The notes beneath the pieces were generated by a model. That model had not been told where the DNA came from and ran no database searches. It worked only from the letters and a program-made list of their open reading frames with translations. The translations under genes were made by a program, and so were the position numbers. A stretch of DNA of 64,000 bases from Verrucomicrobiales bacterium (GTDB lineage: Bacteria; Verrucomicrobiota; Verrucomicrobiia; Verrucomicrobiales; DEV007), in contig JARGPI010000004.1 of the NCBI GenBank assembly GCA_029213005.1, positions 124,001 to 188,000 on the forward strand. Reading direction: 5' to 3'. Shown in pieces: positions 26,473 through 40,130 of the stretch (position 1 is the stretch's first letter; the number at the start of each line of letters is the position of its first letter).

Positions 26473-26816
26473 GTTTTGATTAATGTCGAAAAAATAAATT
26501 GACTAAAAAAGGCAAAAACAACTTGATTAAAATTGTTTTGGGCTTATCCCAATAAAAGTTTAATCAAGCAGTTTTCGAGTTCTGCTGGTTTTTTTGTCGC
26601 CAGCAGAATTCGGAATCTGAGGTATCAGGGGGTGAATTAAATTTTCGATCAGCTTTCACAGCAAGGGGAGTCCTTTGCTGCGTTTTCTCGTCTGGAAATT
26701 AAATAAGCCGGAATCTGCTTTCTCAAATTCTGTAAAAAGTTGGCTTGGAAGTCAAACTTTTAATCGTCGCCAGTCCTTAACGTCACCCATCACCACTCGC
26801 ACCTTTATTCGCAACC
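26473..26816 (+). other. Structured, AT-rich rpoB leader region
   Basis: This 344-nt non-coding stretch carries two further hairpins. The first pairs CTTGATTAAA (26522-26531) with TTTAATCAAG (26559-26568), enclosing an inner TTGGG-cttat-CCCAA stem. The second pairs TTCTGCTGG (26580-26588) with CCAGCAGAA (26600-26608) around a T-rich loop. Neither is followed by a T-tract. The remainder (26610-26816) is AT-rich with no convincing gene, so it presumably holds an rpoBC promoter. I could not choose a single promoter with confidence. No open frame with family features was seen on either strand. Confidence 0.55.
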
Positions 26817-30659
<3,843 letters not shown>

Positions 30660-30710
30660 TTTTGCCGGTGAAACTCAATTTCCTTATTAATCCTAAGTCA
30701 TTCAGCAGTC

Positions 30711-33700
30711 GTGTCTATTCCATCTCTTAGTTCAGAAAGTCACTTGGACGAAATCTTCGGTCTTGAACGCAAGTCCGACAGTTTCGATCACGTGAGAATC
30801 ACCGTGGCCTCTCCCGAAATCATCCGGGAGTGGAGCCGTGGAGAAGTTAAAAACCCGGAAACCATCAACTACCGGACGTTCAAGCCTGAAAAAGGCGGTC
30901 TTTTCTGTGAGCGTATCTTCGGTCCTACCAAGGACTGGGAGTGTGCCTGCGGTAAATACAAGCGTATCAAACACAAAGGAACGGTCTGTGACCGTTGTGG
31001 TGTCGAGGTAACGCTGAGCCGGGTTCGTCGGGAACGCATGGGCCACATCGAGTTGGCCGTGCCGGTTTCCCATATTTGGTTTTACAAGTGTATGCCGTCC
31101 CGTCTCGGTCTGGTTCTCGATATGAGTGCCCGCCAGCTGGAGCGCGTCATTTATTACGAAGATTACATCGTCATCGAGCCGGGAACGACTCCCCTCGAGC
31201 CCTGTCAGCTTTTGACCGAGCTTGAGTATCGCGATGCTCAGGAAGAGTATGGTGAAAACAGCTTCCAGGCTGGAATGGGTGCGGAAGCGGTTCGCGATCT
31301 TTTGAGCCGGGTTGACCTCGCCGCTCTCGCTGAAGAGTTGCAGGACGCCATGGGCAAAACCCGCTCCAAGCAGGTTCGGAAAAAGCTCGCCAAGCGCCTC
31401 AAACTGGCACAGGGATTCGCCGGATCGAAGACTCGTCCCGAGTACATGATCCTCGAAGTTCTGCCCGTGATTCCACCGGATCTTCGTCCTCTCGTTCCTC
31501 TGGAAGGTGGACGTTTCGCAACATCGGATCTGAACGATCTCTATCGCCGGGTCATTAACCGGAACAACCGTCTCAAGAACTTGCTCCAACTCAAAACTCC
31601 GGACGTCATCATCCGGAACGAGAAGCGGATGCTGCAGGAAGCGGTTGACGCCCTTTTTGACAACGGCCGTCATGGTCGTGCCGTAACCGGCGCCGGAAAC
31701 CGGGCTCTGAAGTCCCTTTCCGACATGCTCAAAGGTAAAGGCGGACGTTTCCGTCAGAACCTTCTTGGTAAGCGGGTCGATTACTCAGGCCGTTCCGTTA
31801 TTGTTATCGGACCCGACTTGAAACTGCACCAGTGCGGTTTGCCGAAGAAGATGGCTTTGATTCTGTTCGAACCGTTCATCATTCGTCGACTCAAGGAAAT
31901 GGGCTACGTCCACACGGTCCGTTCCGCGAAGAAACTGATCGAGCGGAAGACGCCGGAAGTTTGGGACATTCTCGAGGAGGTCACCAAAGGACACCCGGTT
32001 CTCCTGAACCGTGCACCAACCCTGCACCGTCTTTCCATCCAGGCATTCGAGCCGGTATTGATCGAAGGTAACGCGATACGCGTTCACCCGCTGGTTTGTA
32101 CCGCGTATAACGCTGACTTCGATGGTGACCAGATGGCGGTTCACGTACCACTTTCTGTGGAAGCACAGATGGAGGCCCGCATGCTCATGCTTGCGCCGAA
32201 CAACGTTTTCACTCCTTCAAGCGGTAAGCCGATCACGACACCTTCTCAGGATATTACTCTGGGATGTTACTTCCTGACTTACTGCCGTAAGATCGCCCTC
32301 CTCAGTGAAGAAGAGCAGATGAAACTGCCACTCTTCGCCGACACAACCGAGGTCGAATTCGCGGTGGCTAACCGTGGAATCGGAATTCACGATCCGATCC
32401 GTATGCGTAACCCGGATTTCGGCACCGAAAATCGTCCATTTGGCGATACCGAGAAAAAAGTCATTATCACGACTGCCGGTCGGGTGCGTTTCAACGAAAT
32501 CTGGCCGGAAGGTCTCGGTTTTGTGAATGAAACCGCTGGTAAAAAAGCTCTCTCAAACATCATTTGGCGTTGTTACCAAGTCGCTGGACAGCAGACCACG
32601 GTTGAATCACTCGACTTGCTTAAGTCCCTCGGATTTAAAGAGGCATGTCGTTCAGGTGTTTCCGTTGGTATTTACGATATGGTCGTTCCAGACGAGAAAG
32701 AAGCTCAGCTCGAGAGCGCCTTCAAAGACGTTCAGAAAGCCAACGATCAGTATCGCGGTGGTGTTATCACCAACAAAGAGCGCTACAACAAGATTGTTGA
32801 TATCTGGACTCACACCGGTGATGAGATCACAAAAGATCTCTTCAGAACCATTGAGCACAACGATGGTAAGGACCTTCCTTCACCTCTGTTCATGATGGTT
32901 GATTCCGGTGCCCGTGGTAACCGTCAGCAGATTAAGCAGCTTTCCGGTATGCGGGGTCTGATGGCCAAACCTTCCGGTGAAATTATTGAGCGCCCGATTA
33001 CTTCGAACTTCCGTGAAGGTCTGAGCGTTTTGGAATACTTCATCTCAACTCACGGTGCCCGTAAAGGTCTCGCCGATACCGCTCTTAAAACGGCTGACTC
33101 AGGGTACATGACCCGTAAGCTGGTTGATGTGGCTCAAGACGTGATTATCACCGAGGAAGACTGCGGAACCAGCAATGGTATTATCGTTCAGTCCATCTAC
33201 GAAGGTGATGAAGAGATCGTTGACCTGAAGACTCGAATCTACGGTCGTGTTGCTGCTGAAAAAGTGGTGAACGGTGATCAGGTTCTGGTTAAGCCGGGTG
33301 AAATGATCGACGAAGCTGTCGCTTTGAGACTCGATGACATCGGACATCCGAAACTTAAAATCCGCTCAGTTCTGACTTGTGAATCCCGTCGTGGTTGTTG
33401 TTCGAAGTGCTACGGCATGAACCTTGCAACCAACGTGATGGCGAAGATTGGTGAAGCTGTTGGGATTATTGCCGCTCAGTCGATTGGTGAGCCCGGAACG
33501 CAGCTGACGATGCGTACGTTCCACGTTGGTGGTGTTGCGTCACAGACCTTCACACAGCCGATTCGTAAAGCGAAAGACAAAGGTGTTGTTCACTTCAACA
33601 ACCTCCGGACCGTTGAAACGCCGGACGGAACTCACGTTGCTTTGAGTAAGGACGGAACCGTTTCCGTTCACGATAAGAACGGTAAAGAGGTGGAAGCCTA

Positions 33701-34937
33701 CGATATCGTCGTCGGTTCCGTGATCTACACCGGTCACATGGAAGAAGTTAAGAAGGGTGCCACTCTGATTACCTGGGATCCGTATAACGTTCCGGTTATC
33801 ACAGAGAAAGCCGGTACCATCAAATTCCGCGATATGATCCAGGGGATCACGATCGACATGGAAATTGATAAAGAGACCAACACCAAAGGTCAGGTCGTTA
33901 TCGAGCACAAAGAGGATTTGCACCCGCAGATCACCGTGATTGATGAGTCAACCGGTAAAGAGCTCTCTCACTACTCGATTCCGACCGGAGCTCACCTCTC
34001 GGTGAAAGAAGGTCAGAAAGTGGTTGCCGGTGAGCAGCTTGCCAAGACACCTCGTAAGGTTTCCCAGACGAAAGATATTACCGGTGGTCTTCCCCGGGTT
34101 GCCGAGCTTTTCGAAGCCCGGAAACCAAAAGAAGCCGCCGAGATCGCTAAAATCGACGGTGAAGTTTCACTCGGTGGAACCGTTCGCGCCAAGCGTAAGC
34201 TTATCGTGACCGATCCTGAGACTAAGGAGGAAGAGGAACACCTCATCCCACTCGGGCGTCACTACCTCGTTCAGGAAGGCGACACCGTTTACAAAGGTCA
34301 GCAACTCACCGAAGGCTCCGTGCCTCCGCATGAGATCCTCGACGTTCTCGGACCGCACGCTCTTATGGAGCACCTCGTTTTCGAGGTTCAGGCCGTTTAC
34401 CGACTTCAGGGTGTTGAGATCAACGATAAACACATCGAGATCATTATCCGCCAGATGCTTCGTAAAGTCCGCGTTACCGACCCGGGTGATACCGATTACC
34501 TCTGGGGCGACCAGATTGAGAAAGCCGAGTTCGAGGCCGTTAACGCCGAGATCGAAGAAGAAGGTGGTAAGCCCGCTGAAGGTGAGCCCGTTCTTCTCGG
34601 GATCACCAAAGCATCGCTTGAGACCGATTCCTTCATCTCAGCCGCTTCATTCCAGGACACCACACGTGTTTTGACTGAGGCATCGACACTCGGAAAAATC
34701 GATTACCTTCGTGGATTCAAAGAGAACGTTATTATGGGTCACCTCATTCCTGCGGGAACCGGTTTCCATACTTCACGTCACATTGGAGTCATCGAGAACG
34801 TAACGGCTGAAGAACTCGAAGCTCAGGAAGCGGCCCGCCTCGCGGCTGAATCCGAAGCAGAGGGTGATGCGGAAGGCGACGACGCAGCACCGTCTGCATC
34901 AGTCGAAGAGATCCTCGCCGGTGGCGAAGGGCTCTAA
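30711..34937 (+). CDS. rpoC: DNA-directed RNA polymerase subunit beta'
   Basis: The beta' subunit, 1408 residues, initiated at a GTG (30711). The N-terminal zinc site [20 protein letters not shown] (about residues 73-92), the zipper and lid region, the catalytic [12 protein letters not shown], the bridge helix/trigger-loop region ([20 protein letters not shown]) and the second zinc site ([11 protein letters not shown]) are all present. [16 protein letters not shown], the trigger-loop motif, follows. The C-terminus ends in an acidic/alanine-rich tail. An intrinsic terminator starts 28 nt past the stop. No Shine-Dalgarno sequence precedes the GTG. Confidence 0.99.
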   Translation: MSIPSLSSESHLDEIFGLERKSDSFDHVRITVASPEIIREWSRGEVKNPETINYRTFKPEKGGLFCERIFGPTKDWECACGKYKRIKHKGTVCDRCGVEVTLSRVRRERMGHIELAVPVSHIWFYKCMPSRLGLVLDMSARQLERVIYYEDYIVIEPGTTPLEPCQLLTELEYRDAQEEYGENSFQAGMGAEAVRDLLSRVDLAALAEELQDAMGKTRSKQVRKKLAKRLKLAQGFAGSKTRPEYMILEVLPVIPPDLRPLVPLEGGRFATSDLNDLYRRVINRNNRLKNLLQLKTPDVIIRNEKRMLQEAVDALFDNGRHGRAVTGAGNRALKSLSDMLKGKGGRFRQNLLGKRVDYSGRSVIVIGPDLKLHQCGLPKKMALILFEPFIIRRLKEMGYVHTVRSAKKLIERKTPEVWDILEEVTKGHPVLLNRAPTLHRLSIQAFEPVLIEGNAIRVHPLVCTAYNADFDGDQMAVHVPLSVEAQMEARMLMLAPNNVFTPSSGKPITTPSQDITLGCYFLTYCRKIALLSEEEQMKLPLFADTTEVEFAVANRGIGIHDPIRMRNPDFGTENRPFGDTEKKVIITTAGRVRFNEIWPEGLGFVNETAGKKALSNIIWRCYQVAGQQTTVESLDLLKSLGFKEACRSGVSVGIYDMVVPDEKEAQLESAFKDVQKANDQYRGGVITNKERYNKIVDIWTHTGDEITKDLFRTIEHNDGKDLPSPLFMMVDSGARGNRQQIKQLSGMRGLMAKPSGEIIERPITSNFREGLSVLEYFISTHGARKGLADTALKTADSGYMTRKLVDVAQDVIITEEDCGTSNGIIVQSIYEGDEEIVDLKTRIYGRVAAEKVVNGDQVLVKPGEMIDEAVALRLDDIGHPKLKIRSVLTCESRRGCCSKCYGMNLATNVMAKIGEAVGIIAAQSIGEPGTQLTMRTFHVGGVASQTFTQPIRKAKDKGVVHFNNLRTVETPDGTHVALSKDGTVSVHDKNGKEVEAYDIVVGSVIYTGHMEEVKKGATLITWDPYNVPVITEKAGTIKFRDMIQGITIDMEIDKETNTKGQVVIEHKEDLHPQITVIDESTGKELSHYSIPTGAHLSVKEGQKVVAGEQLAKTPRKVSQTKDITGGLPRVAELFEARKPKEAAEIAKIDGEVSLGGTVRAKRKLIVTDPETKEEEEHLIPLGRHYLVQEGDTVYKGQQLTEGSVPPHEILDVLGPHALMEHLVFEVQAVYRLQGVEINDKHIEIIIRQMLRKVRVTDPGDTDYLWGDQIEKAEFEAVNAEIEEEGGKPAEGEPVLLGITKASLETDSFISAASFQDTTRVLTEASTLGKIDYLRGFKENVIMGHLIPAGTGFHTSRHIGVIENVTAEELEAQEAARLAAESEAEGDAEGDDAAPSASVEEILAGGEGL

Positions 34938-34964
34938 GATCTGACGATTAATTAAGGAACAAAT

Positions 34965-35000
34965 AGCCGGTGAGTAGTGATGGACTCACCGGCTTTTTTG
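34965..35000 (+). terminator. Rho-independent terminator of the rpoBC operon
   Basis: AGCCGGTGAGT (34965-34975) pairs perfectly with ACTCACCGGCT (34984-34994) over an 8-nt loop, followed by a T-run (34994-34999). It is 27 nt downstream of the rpoC stop and 16 bp before a three-unit palindromic repeat array. Confidence 0.92.
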
Positions 35001-35013
35001 TGTCCGGAAAAGA

Positions 35014-35079
35014 GGACTGTACAGGGTACAATCGAAAAGTGTACAGGGTACAGCCGGAGATTGTACAGGGTACAGTCCC
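35014..35079. repeat. Palindromic repeat locus C (three tandem units)
   Basis: Three same-orientation units at 35016-35033, 35039-35055 and 35061-35078, each with the core TGTACAGGGTACA, repeat every 22-23 bp (about two helical turns). The linkers are 5 nt. The array lies between the rpoC terminator and the convergent DUF3820 gene stop at 35084. Confidence 0.93.
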
Positions 35080-35083
35080 TAAT

Positions 35084-35413
35084 CTATCGGCGCTTCGGGA
35101 CGCCGCCGCGATGGCGCTGGCTCTTCAGCTCAGCGAAGACGATCTCTGCTCCCACCGCTTTGGTGTGATAGACAAATTCCATCAATTCCCCGAGTCGGCC
35201 GGTGGGAAACCCTCCTCCTTTGTCAGTAAACCAGTGCAGATACTCGTAAGGTAAGTTGTCGATATACGAATCCTGATACCGGCCGAACGGCATACGGTAA
35301 GTCAGCAAATCATCGAGGTAATCAGCAAGATCCTGCTGAAGATTTTTCCCGATTTCGCCCGAATCCAGATCGGTCTCGGAGTCCTCGTGAAGAAATGGAT
35401 TGTGATCAATCAT
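35084..35413 (-). CDS. DUF3820 family protein
   Basis: The 109-residue cytoplasmic protein matches DUF3820. The signature is MPFGRYQDSYIDNLPYEYLHW, which I read in two parts (MPFGRYQDSYIDNL at about residues 41-54, then PYEYLHWF), followed by GGFPTGRLGELMEFVYHTK. The family is small and functionally uncharacterised; some relatives were linked to virulence regulation, which I do not infer here. The basic C-terminal tail (KSQRHRGGVPKRR) runs close to the repeat array. It lies 6 nt downstream of the MGMT-like gene and is likely co-transcribed with it. Confidence 0.8.
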   Translation of the reverse strand: MIDHNPFLHEDSETDLDSGEIGKNLQQDLADYLDDLLTYRMPFGRYQDSYIDNLPYEYLHWFTDKGGGFPTGRLGELMEFVYHTKAVGAEIVFAELKSQRHRGGVPKRR

Positions 35414-35419
35414 AGATGA

Positions 35420-35752
35420 TTAGCAGAATCGATGACAGTGTTCCGGATTTACCCTCCCGTCGTCACCGAAGGAAACCCCTTCTTCAACCAGCAGGTTTCT
35501 CTTTTTCGCCAGATAGGGCCCCTCAGTCCCTCCGTGAAACCCGCCAAGCCTGAGATCCGTTTTGACGACACGGTGACAGGGCACTTCCGGAGCAAAAGGA
35601 TTGCGCTTCAGAGCCTGGCCGATCGCTTGAGCTGACTGACAGCCAAGAAAAACCGCCAACTCACCGTAGGTGCTCACCTTCCCTTTCGGAATCAGGCAAG
35701 TCGCCTCAAAAACGCGGCTCTCAAAATTGGTTGGCGGACGGTTGGGATCCAT
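35420..35752 (-). CDS. MGMT-family DNA alkyltransferase domain protein
   Basis: A 110-residue stand-alone C-terminal domain of O6-methylguanine-DNA methyltransferase. It has CLIPKGKVSTYGELAVFLG (residues 17-35), QAIGQALKRNPFAPEVPCHRVV with the active cysteine retained (PCHRV), and GGFHGGTEGPYLAKKRNLLVEEG. Because the cysteine is present rather than the tryptophan of alkyltransferase-like (ATL) proteins, it could still accept alkyl groups, although the N-terminal Ada/Ogt domain is absent. It probably acts in alkylation repair or damage sensing. It heads a two-gene unit with the DUF3820 gene and is divergent from the SLC13 permease. Confidence 0.88.
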   Translation of the reverse strand: MDPNRPPTNFESRVFEATCLIPKGKVSTYGELAVFLGCQSAQAIGQALKRNPFAPEVPCHRVVKTDLRLGGFHGGTEGPYLAKKRNLLVEEGVSFGDDGRVNPEHCHRFC

Positions 35753-35823
35753 CTGGGAGCTATCTTAAAGCAGGAAACGGGAATTGCACCACGGTAATTT
35801 CCCGCGAAGTTGCGTCGACTGCT

Positions 35824-37674
35824 ATGCTCGACCTTCTTCAGCCAATGGTCCCCTTTGCGGACCTTAAAATCATCGCGATCTACATCATTCTCGTCCTCGT
35901 GGTAATTGCCTTTTTCCGCGAGTGGGGAACGCCCGACGTGGTGGCCATCGCCGCGATGGGCGCCGTCCTGTTACTGGGGATCCTCCCGATCTCGGATCTC
36001 GTCGGACCTGACGGAACCGTGGCGCGCGGGTTACTGAGTGTTTTCAGTAACGGAGCCCCCATCACGATCGCCTGCATGTTTGTTCTCAGTGCCGGGCTGG
36101 AACGAACCGGCGCAATCGACGCCATGGGTAAATTTTTCACGAAAGTGGCCGGAAAAAGTGAGCTGCGGGTCCTCCTCGTTCTTATGCTGATGGGCGCAGT
36201 CCTCTCGGCGTTCGTCAATAACACGCCCATTGTTGTCGTTTTCCTTCCCATCGTATTGGCCCATGCACGGGCGACCAATTTGAAGTCATCGAAACTGCTG
36301 ATCCCGCTGTCTTTTGCCTCGATCCTCGGCGGGACCTGTACTCTGACCGGAACCTCAACCAACCTGATCATCGATGGAGTGGCTCAGGAGTATGGCCAGC
36401 GACCCTTCGGGATGTTTGAGCTGACCAAACTGGGAATCATCTACGCTCTGATTGGATTTGCCTATCTGCTCACCATCGGGCGAAAGCTATTGCCCTCGCG
36501 CAACACCCTGTCCGAATTGCTCGATTCTGAAGCAAAGACGTTTTTGACCCAGTTCGAAGTGGAACCGAAGTCATCTCTGGTCGGAAAAACCCTCACCGAA
36601 ACCCTTTTTAAGAATTATCCCTCCGCCCGGGTTCTGGAAGTCAGGCGGCGCGGCCGGGTTTTGCAAACCCCACTTAATGAATTGGTCATCAGGGAGCGGG
36701 ACCGACTTTCAATCACCCTGCACGGCACCAGTTTCACCCGGTTGAAAGAGAGCGGCGGCGTCATCTTCGACGAGCAGAAAGGGATGAATCTGAAAAAGCT
36801 CGAAGACCGGGACATGAAATTGCTCGAAGTCATCATCGGGCCCCGATCGACTCTGGTCGGCAAAACGCTTCAGCAAATCGGGTTTCGGCGAAATCACGGT
36901 ATTAACGTCCTCGCTCTCCATCGTCAGGGGGAGAATCTTCAGAAAGATCTCACCACGATGCGTCTGCAATACGGCGACACCCTTCTTCTCGAAGGCCAGC
37001 CCGACTCCATTGCCAAGATGCAGGGGGAAAGTCAGTTTATCAGCATGTCCGAGGCACCGGAGGTAAAAGTCGATCCCACCAAAGTCTGGATCGGGGCCGG
37101 GATTGCTCTGCTTTTTGTCCTCGGCGCCTCATTTAAACTCATGGGGATCCCGGCTCTCGCAATCCTCGCCGCAATCGCAATGATTATGAGCCGTTGTGTC
37201 ACCGTACAGCAGGCCTACAACGCCGTGCAGTGGAATATCGTATTTCTTATTTTCGGGATGCTTGCACTCGGCCTCGCCATGTCCCAGAGCGGAGCCGCCG
37301 CCCAGCTGGTCGGGGGGATCATGACGATCTTTGGCGGCTTTACCCCGATGGTGGTTCTCTCCGTCGTTTACCTTCTTAGTTCGATACTCACAGAATTGAT
37401 CAGTAATAACGCCGTTGCCGCACTGTTAACCCCGATAGTGATCGGGATCGCCGCCCAACTGGACGTCGATGCCCGCCCTTTCATCGTCGCGATGATGTTT
37501 GGTTGCAGCGCCAGTTTCGCAACCCCGATTGGTTACCAGACTAACACCTATGTTTACGGGGCCGGCGGTTACAAATTTACCGACTTCCCAAAAGTGGGAA
37601 TCCCGTTAAATTTAATCCTCTGGATTGTTGCAACGTTTCTGATTCCCCTGCTATGGCCTTTTAAACCCATGTAG
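35824..37674 (+). CDS. SLC13-family permease with two TrkA-C (RCK-C) domains
   Basis: A 616-residue divalent anion/sodium-symporter-like protein of the inner membrane. The start at 35824 (MLDLLQPMVPFADLK) is preferred. A longer frame from 35731 would overlap the divergent MGMT-like gene and add polar sequence. The transporter halves (about residues 15-200 and 425-615) have about 12 helices with GGTCTLTGTSTNLIIDG and the second-half ASFATPIGYQTNTYVYG motif. Between them sit two RCK-C domains (LVGKTLTETLF and LVGKTLQQIGF). Substrates in the family include sulfate, dicarboxylates and other anions; sulfate or an organic anion is plausible here. The stop overlaps the start of the FAD monooxygenase gene (TAGTG). 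Confidence 0.9.
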   Translation: MLDLLQPMVPFADLKIIAIYIILVLVVIAFFREWGTPDVVAIAAMGAVLLLGILPISDLVGPDGTVARGLLSVFSNGAPITIACMFVLSAGLERTGAIDAMGKFFTKVAGKSELRVLLVLMLMGAVLSAFVNNTPIVVVFLPIVLAHARATNLKSSKLLIPLSFASILGGTCTLTGTSTNLIIDGVAQEYGQRPFGMFELTKLGIIYALIGFAYLLTIGRKLLPSRNTLSELLDSEAKTFLTQFEVEPKSSLVGKTLTETLFKNYPSARVLEVRRRGRVLQTPLNELVIRERDRLSITLHGTSFTRLKESGGVIFDEQKGMNLKKLEDRDMKLLEVIIGPRSTLVGKTLQQIGFRRNHGINVLALHRQGENLQKDLTTMRLQYGDTLLLEGQPDSIAKMQGESQFISMSEAPEVKVDPTKVWIGAGIALLFVLGASFKLMGIPALAILAAIAMIMSRCVTVQQAYNAVQWNIVFLIFGMLALGLAMSQSGAAAQLVGGIMTIFGGFTPMVVLSVVYLLSSILTELISNNAVAALLTPIVIGIAAQLDVDARPFIVAMMFGCSASFATPIGYQTNTYVYGAGGYKFTDFPKVGIPLNLILWIVATFLIPLLWPFKPM

Positions 37675-38903
37675 TGAAAACCAAAACAAAAGTATGTATC
37701 GTCGGCGGCGGCCCCGCCGGGATCGTCCTCGGCTACCTGCTGGGACGATGTGGTATCGACGTCCTCGTTTTAGAAAGTCAGGACGACTTCGACCGCGATT
37801 TCCGGGGCGACACCCTGCATGCCGGAGTCATGGAAATATTCGACTCCATCGGCCTCGCGGATGAGATACTGAAGCTACCGCATCACAAAATCAAAACGAT
37901 GTCAGCCGGTGGAGTTGATTTGATCGATTTCTCCTGGCTGAAGACCCCGTTCCCCTATGTCACGATGATGGCTCAGTCCGTATTCCTGAGCCACTTCGCT
38001 GAAAAAGCAAAGTCCTTCCCGAACTTTCAAATCAAAATGAAAGCACCCGTTCGGGAACTGATTCGAGATTCCAAAGGCAACGTTACCGGAGTAACCTACC
38101 GCCAGGACAATGAAATTCACGAAGTCGAAGCAGAGCTGGTCGTCGCCTGTGACGGACGAGGCTCCCGGGTCCGCAAAGAAGCCGGTTTAGAAATCGATCC
38201 AGTAACTGATCTGATGGAAGTCCTCTGGTTTCGACTTCCCCGCCATCAGACCGATCAGCGATACGGGCAATCAGGAATTATCACCGGCGGACGGGTACCC
38301 TTGATCGTACTGGAACGTCCCAACCACTACCAAATCGCCTGCGTTATCAAGCCCGGAACCTATTCCGAATTACGGGCTGAAGGAATCGAACATTTTCAAA
38401 ACGAAATAGGGAAAGCTGCACCCGACTTTCTGGAGCGGGCTCGCAACACACTGACCGACTGGAAATCCATCGCCTTTCTTCACGTCCAGGGAGGCCGCCT
38501 CGCTACGTGGCACCCCCCGGGGCTCCTTCTGATTGGCGATGCGGCTCACATCATGACACCTGTCGGCGGTGTCGGGATCAACTATGCAATTTGGGATGCC
38601 GTGGAAACCGCAAACCAACTTGTGCCGGTTTTAAGAGCCGGAAAACCTATAGAGGAATCTCACCTCGCAGAGATCCAGGCACTCCGCGAACCCTCGACCC
38701 GCCGCATGCAAACGATTCAGAAATTCGCGGGACGTCGCCTGCTGGAGTTTCTCTCACAAGACACCGGTGCCGCATTCAAAATTCCTACTGCATTGAAATT
38801 AATCCTCGCGATACCCGGCCTTCGCTCGATCCTTCCGCGAATCATTGCTCTGGGCGGGAAGCGAACCCGGTGCCACTTGTCCAAATTCTTTATCTCACAG
38901 TAG
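37674..38903 (+). CDS. FAD-dependent aromatic monooxygenase-like oxidoreductase
   Basis: A 409-residue class A flavoprotein monooxygenase. The N-terminal FAD-binding KVCIVGGGPAGIVLGYLLG (residues 6-24) has the Rossmann GxGxxG pattern. The mid-domain VVACDGRGSRVRKEAG (DG motif) and the late GLLLIGDAAHIMTPVGGVGI (GD motif) are diagnostic. Relatives hydroxylate aromatic acids or act on polyketides and ubiquinone precursors; the substrate cannot be set. It starts with GTG one base into the permease stop, so it is translationally coupled to an anion permease, hinting that the permease may import its substrate. The 3' end overlaps the convergent DUF1552 gene by 9 bp. Confidence 0.88.
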   Translation: MKTKTKVCIVGGGPAGIVLGYLLGRCGIDVLVLESQDDFDRDFRGDTLHAGVMEIFDSIGLADEILKLPHHKIKTMSAGGVDLIDFSWLKTPFPYVTMMAQSVFLSHFAEKAKSFPNFQIKMKAPVRELIRDSKGNVTGVTYRQDNEIHEVEAELVVACDGRGSRVRKEAGLEIDPVTDLMEVLWFRLPRHQTDQRYGQSGIITGGRVPLIVLERPNHYQIACVIKPGTYSELRAEGIEHFQNEIGKAAPDFLERARNTLTDWKSIAFLHVQGGRLATWHPPGLLLIGDAAHIMTPVGGVGINYAIWDAVETANQLVPVLRAGKPIEESHLAEIQALREPSTRRMQTIQKFAGRRLLEFLSQDTGAAFKIPTALKLILAIPGLRSILPRIIALGGKRTRCHLSKFFISQ

Positions 38904-40130
38904 CCCCGTCATCGTGCTTTTTGACGAACTGAAGGTATCAATTTCGAGGCCCATCTGCTGCATCATACTGACAAAGAGATTCGGCAGAGGATAATTTTTC
39001 TTCCCGTCAAAAGCGAGATGCTGTCCGTGACGGTAACCTCCCCCGGCGAGCACTATTGGCAGATTCGTCGTGATATGCCCACTCGCATTTCCCAGATTAC
39101 TACCCAGCAAAACCTGAGTACTATCAAGTAAGTTGCCCTCCCCGTCAGGAGTCTCCTTGAGGCTGTCGAGGAAATCGACCCAGGTCTGAATCACTCCGCG
39201 ATCGATAATTTCGAGTTGTCGCAGCATATCTGGATTTTTACCATGGTGAGACAGACCATGATATCCCATCGACACACCCGGCAAAGGCGGCACCAAACTG
39301 TGACTGGCTCCCCCCAGCGCAACGACCCGAGTCGAATCCGTAATCAAAGCGAGCCGGATCACTTCAAAATGTGAGCGCATCCAGGTCACAATATCTCCGG
39401 AGCCGACTTCATTCGGTTGCTTCGCATCGACGACCGGTTTGGGTGTATCGAGCCACCGATCTGCCTTGGTCAATCTCCGTTCCGTCTCGCGAACGGCAGT
39501 GAAAAATTGATCCAGCTTTTCTTTATCAAGATGTGAGATATGTCTCTGCATATCCTGGGTCTCCTCCATCACTGCATCGAGTATACTATGTCCATCACTA
39601 AGCTGCTGCTTCCGGTTCTGCCGATCCGAGTCCGACCCGGACAAAAACAAAGTCTCAAATACCTTTGCAGGAGATTCGATCCGGGGAATTGATACACCGT
39701 TGGCAGTCCAAGACAAGCTTTGCTGCCCCACCGTGAGCGACGAATAACGGGTGTTTTCGCCAATCCGTTTCGCCACCACCTGATCGAGAGAAATCGAGTT
39801 TTTGAAACCACGCGAAGCCGGGTGCGGCGCTGCCGTGAGAAACGATTTCTCAGCGGAATGCCCGCCATCTACTCCGGGGTGACTGGTCCCTGATATCACC
39901 GTAAAATCCTGCCGAAGGTGATCGGCCAACTTCAGATAGTCACTGGACTCATAGCTTTCCCCACTTGATTTCGGAAAGAACTTCTCAGGTAAAAAACCCA
40001 GCGGAATATTAATCGCCACCATTCGCCTGGCCTTTTCGGCAGCACTGAATGACTCAAGCGAAGGCAGAGCTAAGGTAACGCCCAATCCCTTCAAGAACAG
40101 TCGACGGTTCGTAGATAACTTTGGATTCAT
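38895..40130 (-). CDS. DUF1552 exported protein
   Basis: The 411-residue protein belongs to the PVC-enriched DUF1552 family, normally encoded beside DUF1592-type cytochromes. It carries a twin-arginine signal (NRRLFLKGLGVTLALP, residues 7-22), so it is probably folded before export. Conserved blocks include GTSHPGVDGGHSAEKSFLTA, ISLDQVVAKRIGENT and the C-terminal LAGGGYRHGQHLAFDGK. The metal-ligand-like histidines fit the family, whose biochemistry is not established. Its start overlaps the DUF1592 gene stop by four bases (ATGA), so the two are a translationally coupled pair. Confidence 0.93.
   Translation of the reverse strand: MNPKLSTNRRLFLKGLGVTLALPSLESFSAAEKARRMVAINIPLGFLPEKFFPKSSGESYESSDYLKLADHLRQDFTVISGTSHPGVDGGHSAEKSFLTAAPHPASRGFKNSISLDQVVAKRIGENTRYSSLTVGQQSLSWTANGVSIPRIESPAKVFETLFLSGSDSDRQNRKQQLSDGHSILDAVMEETQDMQRHISHLDKEKLDQFFTAVRETERRLTKADRWLDTPKPVVDAKQPNEVGSGDIVTWMRSHFEVIRLALITDSTRVVALGGASHSLVPPLPGVSMGYHGLSHHGKNPDMLRQLEIIDRGVIQTWVDFLDSLKETPDGEGNLLDSTQVLLGSNLGNASGHITTNLPIVLAGGGYRHGQHLAFDGKKNYPLPNLFVSMMQQMGLEIDTFSSSKSTMTGLL

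Noticed and set aside
35014..35079. Three regularly spaced repeats as a CRISPR array
   Set aside because: The linkers are only 5 nt, the unit is a palindrome of 18 bp and the same unit occurs singly spaced elsewhere. No cas gene is nearby.
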